Below, one piece after another: positions 1 through 6,450 of a stretch of 7,346 bases of DNA. Source of the DNA: Cyanobacteria bacterium UBA7694 (GTDB lineage Bacteria > Cyanobacteriota > Sericytochromatia > UBA7694); NCBI GenBank assembly GCA_002482705.1, contig DLGM01000009.1:223-7568 (forward strand). The letters are read 5' to 3'. How positions within the stretch are numbered: the first letter of the stretch is position 1; every line of letters begins with the position of its first letter. A program made the position numbers and the translations under genes. The notes beneath the pieces are model-generated. The model made no database searches and had not been told where the DNA came from. It saw only the letters and a list, made by a program, of their open reading frames with translations.

Positions 1-177
1 AACTATATGACGCTTCCTGTGGAGGACGAGCCACCGAAGGTGTTGGGGGGCTTTCTCATGACATTAAGCAGTCCTCAAACACTGTTTATTCTTGACCCAG
101 AGGGCATTTATGTTGTCATTGCCCCCTTCTCTGATCCGCTGTTGCCTGGTACATGGACATGGCCCCCGCAAGTGTAG
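1..177 (+). CDS. 3' end of an unrecognised gene upstream of the baseplate wedge genes (partial)
   Basis: Frame 1 is open from the left edge to a TAG at 175-177, giving 58 residues that end in PGTWTWPPQV. Two in-frame ATGs are visible (7 and 58), but neither has a clear ribosome binding site, so the gene most likely begins before the window. The peptide has an acidic/proline stretch (VEDEPPK) followed by a beta-like segment (TLFILDPEGIYVVIAPF), with no motif I recognise. It overlaps the start of the gp25-like gene by 25 bases, which suggests translational coupling within the same tail operon. In P2-type phages the gene before W encodes the spike protein V, but nothing in this short tail proves that identity. 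The reading frame is fairly safe; the function is unknown. Confidence 0.5.
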   Translation, partial: NYMTLPVEDEPPKVLGGFLMTLSSPQTLFILDPEGIYVVIAPFSDPLLPGTWTWPPQV

Positions 178-527
178 CTCTACCATCTTCGCAACACTGG
201 CAGCCTGCGCCCTCTGGAGATGGCTATTTAGAAGGCGTGGCCGACGTGCAACAGTGTATTCACAATGTCTTAGTTACTCCCAAAGGTTCAAGCCCAACGC
301 GGCCAAATTTCGGGAGTAACCTTTATCTCTACATTGATCGCCCCATTAATCAGGCTCGTCCTCATCTTGTCCGTGAATCTGTAGATCCTATTCGTGAGTT
401 CGAGCCCCGTGCAATTGTAACGCGGGTTGAAATCCTGACAGACGCTCTCAACGCTCAAACATTTATCCGGCCTTATTTCAAGCTTGCTGACGGTGTAGTG
501 GAACACTTTGTGGACGTGCGCCCATGA
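153..527 (+). CDS. GPW/gp25-like baseplate wedge protein
   Basis: This 124-residue protein matches the small GPW/gp25 family (T4 gp25, P2 gpW), a structural part of the baseplate wedge of contractile tails. Visible hallmarks are D31-V-Q-Q near the start of the fold, the turn V41-T-P-K-G45, the signature R50-P-N-F-G54, and F84-E-P-R87 just before the last beta strands, in the order expected for the family. The length is typical. The start is uncertain: ATG at 153 and ATG at 159 are both possible and neither has a good Shine-Dalgarno sequence, so start-up probably depends on coupling to the gene ending at 177. The stop overlaps the next ATG (ATGA at 524-527), as often seen between W and J genes. 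The family call is confident from motif and context; the exact start is not. Confidence 0.87.
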   Translation: MDMAPASVALPSSQHWQPAPSGDGYLEGVADVQQCIHNVLVTPKGSSPTRPNFGSNLYLYIDRPINQARPHLVRESVDPIREFEPRAIVTRVEILTDALNAQTFIRPYFKLADGVVEHFVDVRP

Positions 528-1603
528 GTTTGCCACAGGTTGTACATGAAGACGTGAACCAGATAACCTCGGAGCTAATTCGAGATTATGAGCTGATGAC
601 CAGCAAAACCCTGTATCCGGCTCAGATCGAGCGTTTGTTAATCGACCTGATAGCATACCGTGAGCTGTTATTGCGGGCAGCAATCAATGACGCAGCCCGT
701 CAAAACCTCGTCGATTTTGCCCGTCTGCCCATGCTGATTCGGCTGGGTGCCAGGGTTGAAACCTTTTTGTTAGCGGCCCAGGCGGCCCGTGCGCTGCTGC
801 GATTCTCGCTTGCGGACGCTGCCCCCACTGATCGCGTGATTGCTCTTGGGCACCGCGTGCAATCCAATAATGGGGTTATCTTTGCAACGACAGCCGAGGC
901 GGTAATTCGTGCCGGTGAGTTATTCACAGATGTTCGTGCAAGTGCTATCGAACCAGGACAAACAGGCAACGGCCTGTTACCTGGCTTTATTAACCAGCCA
1001 TTCGACCCGATGCCAGATGGTGTCACGGTTACAAATATCACGATCAGCAACGGCGGGGCCGAGGTTGAGGGCACCGAGCGTTTCCGGCAACGGGTAAAAC
1101 TCGCGCAATCTCGCCCAGGTGCTGGCTCAGATAAACAGTACATCTATTTGGCTCTGACTGCTGACAGCCGAGTTATTGACGTTCGTGTCATCATCGTTGC
1201 ACCAGGCCATGTACGCATTATTTGTCTGTGTGCCGGTGACCCCACCGAGATTATAGCCGCTGTCCATCGCTTTGTGCATGCCCCAGGTAAACGCCCGACC
1301 ACTGACAACGTCGAAGTGATTGCCGGTGAGCGCGTGCCCGTGCCCCTTACAATCACAATCACCCCCCGCCGCAACTCTTTGGTATCAACCCTTGAAGCCA
1401 CGGCCAATGCGGTTATGGCGGGTTATGCCCAAATGGCCGCCCGCACTTTGGGTTATGACGTGGTTGATTCTGAAGTGGCCACGCTGGTGCAATCCCAGGG
1501 CGGCATGAAGCGTGTGGTGGTAACGGGTGTGGTTCCCATTCACCCCGAAAACGCGGCTGATGTGAGCTGGACACTGGTATTCACGGAGCCTGAAGATGAC
1601 TAA
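524..1603 (+). CDS. Baseplate J-like protein
   Basis: A 359-residue homologue of the baseplate J family (P2 gpJ, counterpart of T4 gp6), which forms the ring of wedge dimers around the baseplate hub. The N-terminal helical part (about residues 1-100) includes a repeated Leu/Ala-rich helix pattern (LLIDLIAYRELLLRAA). A beta-rich middle carries GVIFATTAEAVI near residue 114 and a glycine-rich turn. The family-typical stretch GGAEVEGTERFRQRV is followed by AGSDKQYIYLAL and VIDVRVIIVAPGHVRI. The C-terminal part has the expected P-T-T-D-N-V-E-V segment and an alternating beta/helix tail. It is somewhat longer than P2 gpJ. The start ATG overlaps the preceding stop (ATGA) and has no obvious ribosome site of its own, so coupling is likely. 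Its 3' end overlaps the next gene by 8 bases. Confidence 0.9.
   Translation: MSLPQVVHEDVNQITSELIRDYELMTSKTLYPAQIERLLIDLIAYRELLLRAAINDAARQNLVDFARLPMLIRLGARVETFLLAAQAARALLRFSLADAAPTDRVIALGHRVQSNNGVIFATTAEAVIRAGELFTDVRASAIEPGQTGNGLLPGFINQPFDPMPDGVTVTNITISNGGAEVEGTERFRQRVKLAQSRPGAGSDKQYIYLALTADSRVIDVRVIIVAPGHVRIICLCAGDPTEIIAAVHRFVHAPGKRPTTDNVEVIAGERVPVPLTITITPRRNSLVSTLEATANAVMAGYAQMAARTLGYDVVDSEVATLVQSQGGMKRVVVTGVVPIHPENAADVSWTLVFTEPEDD
953..984 (+). repeat. Interrupted hairpin inside the J-like gene
   Basis: A perfect 7-base inverted repeat (AACAGGC 961-967 and GCCTGTT 972-978) encloses a 4-base loop AACG. It is flanked by a second 5-base pair of arms (CCAGG 953-957 and CCTGG 980-984) with a small asymmetric internal loop. 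The whole could form a 12-bp stem in the mRNA. It lies within codons for a Gly/Pro-rich turn, has no U-run behind it and so is not a standard terminator. It may be a chance product of the coding sequence. Confidence 0.5.
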
Positions 1604-2816
1604 AAGGCTTCCCCCAGATGTTTCCCCTGTGCTGGCGTCTAGCGAGCGATTCCGGCCCTTTGCGCTTTTGTTGGAGCGCTTTAACCGTTTGCCAGTCTGG
1701 CTGGCCACAATCCAAAATCTTGATCAGACTGAGTCATCTTTTCTTGAATATCTCGCTGGAGACGCAGATATCGCTGAAACCGTGGCATGGCATCGGGCAA
1801 ACAACAAGCGTGAACAAGTTGCGTTAATTGAAGCGGCATACACGCGGCACCGTATGCGCGGAACAGATGCAGGACTTTCCCAAGCAGCCATAGATGCCGG
1901 TGGTACTGTCCGCCGCATTATTGCGCCTCCCAGCAAATTTTTCCCTTCAGCTTCTATGACTCCAGCCCAGAGAAATGCTTGGTTGTCTCAACATCCAGAG
2001 TTACGCCTGTACCCTCGCCGTGTTCCTGGCCAGCAACAAGTGTTTCACGCCAACGGCATTCCTGGCGGCAAATTCATCCCAGCCCCATCTACTGCAATGC
2101 TCCGTTCCCGCCTTCGCGTCACGCTGGTACAAAATGGCGTAGAAACTGAGCTAGAAACGGCTGACTGGCAGCTTGCCAACGTTGCAACGCAGGTAGTTAA
2201 TGAAATCATGGTCCCAGGCCAACGCGGTTATGCATATTTCGGCTGTGGCATCCCCCGCTTTGCATTCCCCACAGATGCCGCTCAGCGACGTTATATGTTC
2301 CGCGACATTGCCATGTATGAAGAAACGACAGCCACACTGGGCATGAAAACAGCTACGCCCAGTCTCACCCCAATCGACACAGACGGCGAGATGGTTGCAG
2401 AAGTCCGCACCGCACCGACCAAAGCTTACTTCGGCTGCGGCATCCCCCGCTTTGCCGTCCCGCTAAATGCAGAGCTGGCCATGTATCGCCGCATTAAGCT
2501 CTTTGATCCAACGGTGCCTGCTGTCCGTGTGAGGGCATCCTGTCATCTGGGATACAGCCGTTTCGGGATGCCTGCACACACTGCCGAAGTGCAAGTTGCA
2601 CTGTTCGGAAAGCGCCATTTCAAAGCCCAAGGGCGCTTTGCTGGGTTATTTTATGTGCCTAGCAACCCTGTGCCTTTACAGCGCCTGACGGCCTCGATGG
2701 CCGCTTCAAAGCGTGCATCAGACAAGATTTTGCTAGATACCAAAGTGCATCGGTCAGTGAAGGCAGGCCGCTTCAAAGCGGGCAGTGTCGTCGCCGGTAG
2801 CGTTACACAACAATAA
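1596..2816 (+). CDS. Tail protein I-like baseplate protein with long repeat-bearing C-terminal extension
   Basis: The first ~110 of 406 residues resemble phage tail protein I (P2 gpI, the counterpart of T4 gp53): ERFNRLPVWLATI (residues 27-39), an acidic/hydrophobic LDQTESSFLEYLA (42-54), a Trp/Arg/Lys-rich helix, then AAYTRHRMRGTDAGL. The last recalls the gpI pattern of a helix followed by a short Gly-Thr turn. P2-type gpI proteins are about 180 residues, so over half of this one is extra. The extension contains the motif G-x-x-R-F-[A/G]-x-P three times (218-225, 282-289, 319-326); the first two share the ten residues YFGCGIPRFA. It ends in a basic tail (VKAGRFKAGSVVAG). The ATG follows GGAG (1585-1588) by 7 bases and overlaps the J-like gene by 8 bases. 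The N-terminal call rests on pattern and gene order; the C-terminal half has no function I can name and may contact the adjacent fibre. Confidence 0.75.
   Translation: MTKRLPPDVSPVLASSERFRPFALLLERFNRLPVWLATIQNLDQTESSFLEYLAGDADIAETVAWHRANNKREQVALIEAAYTRHRMRGTDAGLSQAAIDAGGTVRRIIAPPSKFFPSASMTPAQRNAWLSQHPELRLYPRRVPGQQQVFHANGIPGGKFIPAPSTAMLRSRLRVTLVQNGVETELETADWQLANVATQVVNEIMVPGQRGYAYFGCGIPRFAFPTDAAQRRYMFRDIAMYEETTATLGMKTATPSLTPIDTDGEMVAEVRTAPTKAYFGCGIPRFAVPLNAELAMYRRIKLFDPTVPAVRVRASCHLGYSRFGMPAHTAEVQVALFGKRHFKAQGRFAGLFYVPSNPVPLQRLTASMAASKRASDKILLDTKVHRSVKAGRFKAGSVVAGSVTQQ
2235..2264 (+). repeat. Coding repeat copy 1 (YFGCGIPRFA)
   Basis: This 30-base unit encodes residues 214-223 of the I-like protein. 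It matches the unit at 2427-2456 in 27 of 30 positions, including 17 identical bases in a row, and all three differences are silent third-position changes. This indicates an old internal duplication kept under protein-level selection. Confidence 0.85.
2427..2456 (+). repeat. Coding repeat copy 2 (YFGCGIPRFA)
   Basis: Second copy of the unit at 2235-2264, in the same reading frame 192 bases (64 residues) downstream, encoding residues 278-287. A degenerate third copy, G-Y-S-R-F-G-M-P, is encoded at 2550-2573. The uneven spacing (64, then about 37 residues) suggests repeated surface loops or small subdomains rather than a short tandem array. Confidence 0.85.
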
Positions 2817-2820
2817 GGAG
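2815..2820 (+). promoter_or_regulatory. Ribosome binding site AAGGAG
   Basis: A perfect AAGGAG sits 8 bases before the ATG at 2829 and overlaps the stop codon of the I-like gene (TAA 2814-2816). It fixes the start of the DUF4815-type gene and indicates strong independent initiation, unlike the coupled genes upstream. Confidence 0.85.
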
Positions 2821-2828
2821 CCAATTAT

Positions 2829-5075
2829 ATGGAAAGAAGCATTATTTTCCGTGACCTTTACGAGACCAGAGGTACAGATTTTGCAAATAGTCAGACGTGG
2901 ACAAGGGATTCGTTGGCCCATCTTGTTACCGACGCGATCACGGGAGAGCGCCAGTTTGTTGGTTTGGCCGTTACCGTCCGTTCTGCAAGTGAAATCGAGA
3001 TTGCGCCTGGCCGTCTCTACAATGGCCAGAGTGGCCAGCGATACGCATTGGCCACGGCCCAGGTGGTTAGCGTATTCTCAATGCTGCCATTGCAAGATCA
3101 GAAGTGGATTGCTATCTCAGTCTATGGCCAGGAAGAAGAGACCTCGACCCAGCCCCGCGACTATCTGCTAAATATTGAAACCGGCCAAACTGAGCCCCGT
3201 ATGCCAGCCATGGAGCAACGCTGGATTGTCATGAGCCATATTGCCCAAGGACTTGAGTCTCCCACCCCAGAGCGACCAGAGCCGCCCACTGGTTACACCC
3301 TGATTGCTCACGTGCGCCTATCTCCCTCCGGCATTCAAGAAGTTGTGCTGGCCACGTCTCGCAACCTGCCGAACCTACACAATGTCAATGCCCGCGTCCA
3401 GCACTTGGAAGGCTGGGAACTCACCACAAAAACCGCCATATCATCGATTAAAACCGACATGGCCGCCCTGGGTGAAGCCATTGCAGCCCGTGCAACGGTA
3501 GAGCACATGGTGCAACTGGGCATGGACATGGCGCGGCTCAAAGAGCGAGCCGAAATCCCCGACGATTACAAGAATTACGGTGCAGACCATTTTCTGAATG
3601 AAGATGAATCGGACATTGGTGCGGTCGGTTACAGTGCCCTTGTCCGTGAAGGTATTCGCCCCCCCATTGCAGCCACCGCAACGACCGCTTTATCTCTCGC
3701 AAACCCTCTCGATCCTGCTGCTACCGTCAGTGCAGATGGGTTCTGTCTGCCCGCATACACGGAAGTAACCCGTTTACGCCTGGAAAACCGCTTGGGTGAT
3801 GTCCGAATCAACCAGTATGAGTATCAAACCCAAACCTTCACACAGAAAACGATGCCGCCCATGCGTATTCGCTACGGTGAAACACGCACACCCTGCACAA
3901 ACAGCACATGGTGGAAATCAGGCATCTACGACCCTACGTCAGGCATTTTGCGTGTGGATGGCCAAACGTGGATTGTTGACGAAGCAGATCGCCAACGGGC
4001 CTTGGTGAACCATCAATTTGTACGTGTCCAACATTTTTGGCAAGACAATCACCAGGAGTCATACTGGGACGCAGTCACGACCAGCCATGTCGTTAACGGC
4101 TCTATTTTGGCTCAAACCCTTTTAATGCACCAAACCGGCTGGTTAACCAGTGTTTCCCTGCATTTCACCAATGTTGACCCCGCCGCTGGCCTTACGCTAC
4201 TTCTATGTGAGGTTGTTCGTGGCCAGCCTGATGTAGATGGAGCCATTGCCCGACGTGAATTCGCGGCCAATGCCCTGAGTGCAGGCTGGTGCAAGCTCAC
4301 CTTCGCCCGCCCTGTATTTGTCGATGCGGGCCGCCGTTATGCTATTGTCATTGCGTCTGGGGCTGCACACAAAGTTGCCTACACGTCTGGTACCGAGTAC
4401 ACCCAAGGCGTGCTGATGCACGCTCAAAGTGATACGTGGTTCACCGAAGATGGTTCCCGCGATTTGTGTTTACGCCTGCAATTTGCCCAGTTTATCAGCC
4501 CCCGCGCGGTTTTGCAGATGAACTCACTGGAGCTGGCCGGTGGCATTGCAGATATTGATCTGCTATATGAATCCATTGTGCCGGACGGCTGTGAACTAAC
4601 GTGGGAATATCAAGTCGCTGGGTTTTGGTACCCAATTCAGCCAGGTACAGCAGCAAATTTAGCCGCTCTCCCTAACCTGATTCAGTTTCGGGCCATTTGT
4701 GTGGGCACCACAGACCTGATGCCAGGCTTTAAACTGCCCGATTCTCAAGTGATTGTGTCCCGCAGCGCCACCGCATTTACCCACTTTTCCACCACACGGC
4801 TCATTGGGGTTCCCTCTGACAAAGTCATCGTGCGCCTGCTGCTCGAAGACTTTAATCCCACTTACCACACGGTTGATTGCGATCTGATGATTGCTGGGAG
4901 CCCTGTCAACGCTACAAGCTACAAAGACGAGATTGTAGACGCCCGCAGTCGCTGGCGTGAATATCTCTTTGAGCTGGGGGCTACGATCACAGAGTTTGCA
5001 ATCAAGGCCACCGGCTCAACAACCGATTGGCGCAAAGCTTGGCACATTGCCGAGCGTTACGATATCGAGGTCTAG
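2829..5075 (+). CDS. DUF4815-type tail/fibre protein
   Basis: A 748-residue protein, the largest here, that looks like the DUF4815 family of phage tail proteins placed next to baseplate genes. The N-terminal ~180 residues form a beta-rich domain (RDLYETRGTDFANSQTW, IEIAPGRLYNGQSG, then QDQKWIAISVYGQE). After it comes a predicted helical/coiled segment (about 185-245, with N-V-N-A-R-V-Q-H-L-E-G-W) and the junction ADHFLNEDESD. A later module (about 422-556: TGWLTSVSLHF, RRYAIVIASG, SDTWFTEDGSRDLCLRLQF) resembles a beta-sandwich repeatedly found in phage tail and fibre proteins. The final ~190 residues are also beta-rich. The start is set by AAGGAG at 2815-2820, and the stop is followed after 2 bases by the next ATG. 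By position it probably links the baseplate to the receptor-binding fibre. The family call is moderate; the exact role is inference. Confidence 0.7.
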   Translation: MERSIIFRDLYETRGTDFANSQTWTRDSLAHLVTDAITGERQFVGLAVTVRSASEIEIAPGRLYNGQSGQRYALATAQVVSVFSMLPLQDQKWIAISVYGQEEETSTQPRDYLLNIETGQTEPRMPAMEQRWIVMSHIAQGLESPTPERPEPPTGYTLIAHVRLSPSGIQEVVLATSRNLPNLHNVNARVQHLEGWELTTKTAISSIKTDMAALGEAIAARATVEHMVQLGMDMARLKERAEIPDDYKNYGADHFLNEDESDIGAVGYSALVREGIRPPIAATATTALSLANPLDPAATVSADGFCLPAYTEVTRLRLENRLGDVRINQYEYQTQTFTQKTMPPMRIRYGETRTPCTNSTWWKSGIYDPTSGILRVDGQTWIVDEADRQRALVNHQFVRVQHFWQDNHQESYWDAVTTSHVVNGSILAQTLLMHQTGWLTSVSLHFTNVDPAAGLTLLLCEVVRGQPDVDGAIARREFAANALSAGWCKLTFARPVFVDAGRRYAIVIASGAAHKVAYTSGTEYTQGVLMHAQSDTWFTEDGSRDLCLRLQFAQFISPRAVLQMNSLELAGGIADIDLLYESIVPDGCELTWEYQVAGFWYPIQPGTAANLAALPNLIQFRAICVGTTDLMPGFKLPDSQVIVSRSATAFTHFSTTRLIGVPSDKVIVRLLLEDFNPTYHTVDCDLMIAGSPVNATSYKDEIVDARSRWREYLFELGATITEFAIKATGSTTDWRKAWHIAERYDIEV
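5067..5070 (+). promoter_or_regulatory. Ribosome binding site GAGG deciding the start at 5078
   Basis: GAGG lies 7 bases before ATG 5078. An upstream in-frame ATG at 5027 would sit inside the preceding gene with no ribosome site and would add an unlikely Arg/His-rich leader, so 5078 is the better start. Confidence 0.7.
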
Positions 5076-5077
5076 CC

Positions 5078-5533
5078 ATGGCTATTCGTTACCTGCTCTA
5101 TCTGATGCGAGACAACCAAACTGACTTGGACGAGAAGTATTTCAACACCGTGTTTCAGGATATGGACGCTCGATTAGATAAACTCGAACGGCTTCAAATA
5201 TCATGGGAAGAAGCCGTTCGGGTACTCCAAGAATTCGGTTTAGAGCGCATTGATAACTCGATTATCCCCGTTCTGCAAGCCGCTCAAGCCGCATTGGTTG
5301 AGGCTCAAGGCATGGTTGCCGAGTTGCAGCAGCAAATCGAAGATGTGGACGTGCAGGGGCAGCTCGATACCGCCTTGGCAGCTCAAAATGCAGAAGTAGC
5401 CGCTGCACTGGCAGCCCAAACAGCAGCTCTTAATGCTGTAGATACAGCCCAAACAACAGCTCTGACTAGCGCTTTCACTAATATTCAGGCCCAACTGGCA
5501 GATATTCAAGCCTTGCTATACGCGGCTTTATAG
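5078..5533 (+). CDS. Ala/Gln-rich predicted coiled-coil tail protein
   Basis: Read from ATG 5078, this is a 151-residue protein starting MAIRYLLYLMRDNQTDLDEKYF. An extended reading from 5027 is possible but poorly supported. Residues about 22-45 form a charged helix (FQDMDARLDKLERLQISWEE). From about residue 60 to the end the chain is rich in Ala, Gln, Leu and Val with few prolines or glycines (VAELQQQIEDVDVQGQLDTA, then AAQNAEVAAALAAQTAAL), a pattern expected of a long amphipathic helix or coiled coil. There are no Cys residues, signal peptide or membrane segment. It sits between the DUF4815-type protein and the discoidin-ended protein. A trimerising fibre shaft, spacer or chaperone is plausible, but no family was recognised. 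Confidence 0.75.
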   Translation: MAIRYLLYLMRDNQTDLDEKYFNTVFQDMDARLDKLERLQISWEEAVRVLQEFGLERIDNSIIPVLQAAQAALVEAQGMVAELQQQIEDVDVQGQLDTALAAQNAEVAAALAAQTAALNAVDTAQTTALTSAFTNIQAQLADIQALLYAAL

Positions 5534-5539
5534 AAAGGA
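5534..5539 (+). promoter_or_regulatory. Ribosome binding site AAAGGA
   Basis: AAAGGA directly after the stop of the coiled-coil gene, 5 bases before the ATG at 5545. It supports that start. Confidence 0.75.
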
Positions 5540-5544
5540 CAATT

Positions 5545-6435
5545 ATGTCATTAACTGATTTTCGTAATGATTTTCTCTCAGAAGTCGAGGCCCGCTTGGC
5601 TGATGTGAATGTGGCCACAGCAACTACAAATGAGCTACTTGTAAGCGGCGCATTGTATAAAATGGCTGCGGCTGTGGTCGATGCCGATTTGCTCAGTGCT
5701 ACTGCATTGCGTCTGTTAGAAGTTATGAGTGGGGCTGAACTGGATGCGTGGTTGGGTGACATCAACAACTACATGCTATTTGCTGCAATTTGTGCTGATG
5801 CACCCGCCAGCTCCGCTATAGCTCGTAGTGCGGCTGCCATGGCCGCAATCGCATCATCCACTCTGGCTCCCTCTATGTTTTTCTCAACAGCAGCAAATTT
5901 AAACGCGGTTATCAACAGCGGTGTTGCGCTGGGTGCAATCGTTGCCGTTCCAGCCGCCGTGGCAGCATTCAAAGGGGCAACAGCTCTAACGATTGCAAAT
6001 ATTCCGACCATGACATCCAACTCGGCACCGTCCGGCACCGCAAGTGCGTCAAGCGGTGGTACTGTGGGCACTGAGGCGTGGCGAGCGTTTGACAAAATTA
6101 CAACAGCGGGCAATGGCTGGCAAAGCCCCGGTGGTCAAAATACGAATCAGTGGTTGCGGTACGATTTTACTGCTGCTGTATTCATTCACACGCTGTCTAT
6201 TAACAATACCCCTGCGGGGGTCAACCATTCGGTAAAAGACTGTCGATTGGAATACTCAGATAATGGCAGCTCATGGTCATCTGGGTTCACATTTACTCTG
6301 CCTCCCACCACTGCTGACTATACGTTTGATATTGCTATCGCCGGTCGTCACCGCTACTGGCGACTATTCATGCTGAACAACTACTCGACATCTCAAATGG
6401 GCATCTGCGAAATGCAGCTCACGGGATTCAATTAA
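5545..6435 (+). CDS. Fibre-like protein with C-terminal discoidin (F5/8 type C-like) domain
   Basis: A 296-residue, probably receptor-binding, protein. Residues 1-150 are Ala/Ser/Met-rich and helical. They include the loosely repeated series SSAIARSAAAMAAIASSTLA and NLNAVINSGVALGAIVAVPA, like the short repeats in many phage fibre proteins. Residues about 150-296 carry the pattern of a discoidin/F5-8 type C-like beta-sandwich: EAWRAFD (W179, F182-D183), W192, QWLRYDF (W203, 205-208), EYSDNGSSW (E236-W244), RYWRLFM (W272) and a closing ICEMQL (E289). Such domains commonly bind cell-surface glycans, so this is a good candidate for the host-recognition tip. The start follows AAAGGA at a 5-base spacing. 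The protein lacks the long collagen-like or beta-helix shaft of large fibres, so it may be a short tip attached to its neighbours. Confidence 0.8.
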   Translation: MSLTDFRNDFLSEVEARLADVNVATATTNELLVSGALYKMAAAVVDADLLSATALRLLEVMSGAELDAWLGDINNYMLFAAICADAPASSAIARSAAAMAAIASSTLAPSMFFSTAANLNAVINSGVALGAIVAVPAAVAAFKGATALTIANIPTMTSNSAPSGTASASSGGTVGTEAWRAFDKITTAGNGWQSPGGQNTNQWLRYDFTAAVFIHTLSINNTPAGVNHSVKDCRLEYSDNGSSWSSGFTFTLPPTTADYTFDIAIAGRHRYWRLFMLNNYSTSQMGICEMQLTGFN

Positions 6436-6436
6436 T

Positions 6437-6444
6437 AAGAAGGG
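6437..6444 (+). promoter_or_regulatory. Ribosome binding site AAGAAGGG
   Basis: A purine-rich AAGAAGGG lies in the 15-base gap, 6 bases before the ATG at 6451, and supports that start. Confidence 0.65.
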
Positions 6445-6450
6445 CGCTCT

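Noticed and set aside
288..683. 131-residue open frame on the - strand
   Set aside because: It lies across the gp25-like and J-like genes, has no ribosome site or recognisable motif, and every convincing gene runs on the + strand.
700..1143. 147-residue open frame on the - strand inside the J-like gene
   Set aside because: Its Arg/Ser/Ala-rich composition is typical of the reverse shadow of a coding region; the overlapping + strand protein has clear family features.
2785..3171. 128-residue + strand open frame overlapping the I-like/DUF4815 junction
   Set aside because: It is out of frame with both genes, and the DUF4815-type gene has a perfect AAGGAG with recognisable content.
5027..5077. 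Longer N-terminus for the coiled-coil protein from ATG 5027
   Set aside because: No ribosome site, 49 bases of overlap with the preceding gene and an odd Arg/His-rich leader; ATG 5078 has GAGG at good spacing.
4648..5901. 14-base direct repeat CAGCAGCAAATTTA at 4648-4661 and 5888-5901
   Set aside because: Both copies encode the common Ala-Ala-Asn-Leu string in unrelated proteins and there is no further similarity around them.
6208..6221. Short GC-rich stem (ACCCC-TGCG-GGGGT) in the discoidin domain
   Set aside because: Only 5 bp, within a well-supported coding sequence and with no U-run; likely chance and not a terminator.
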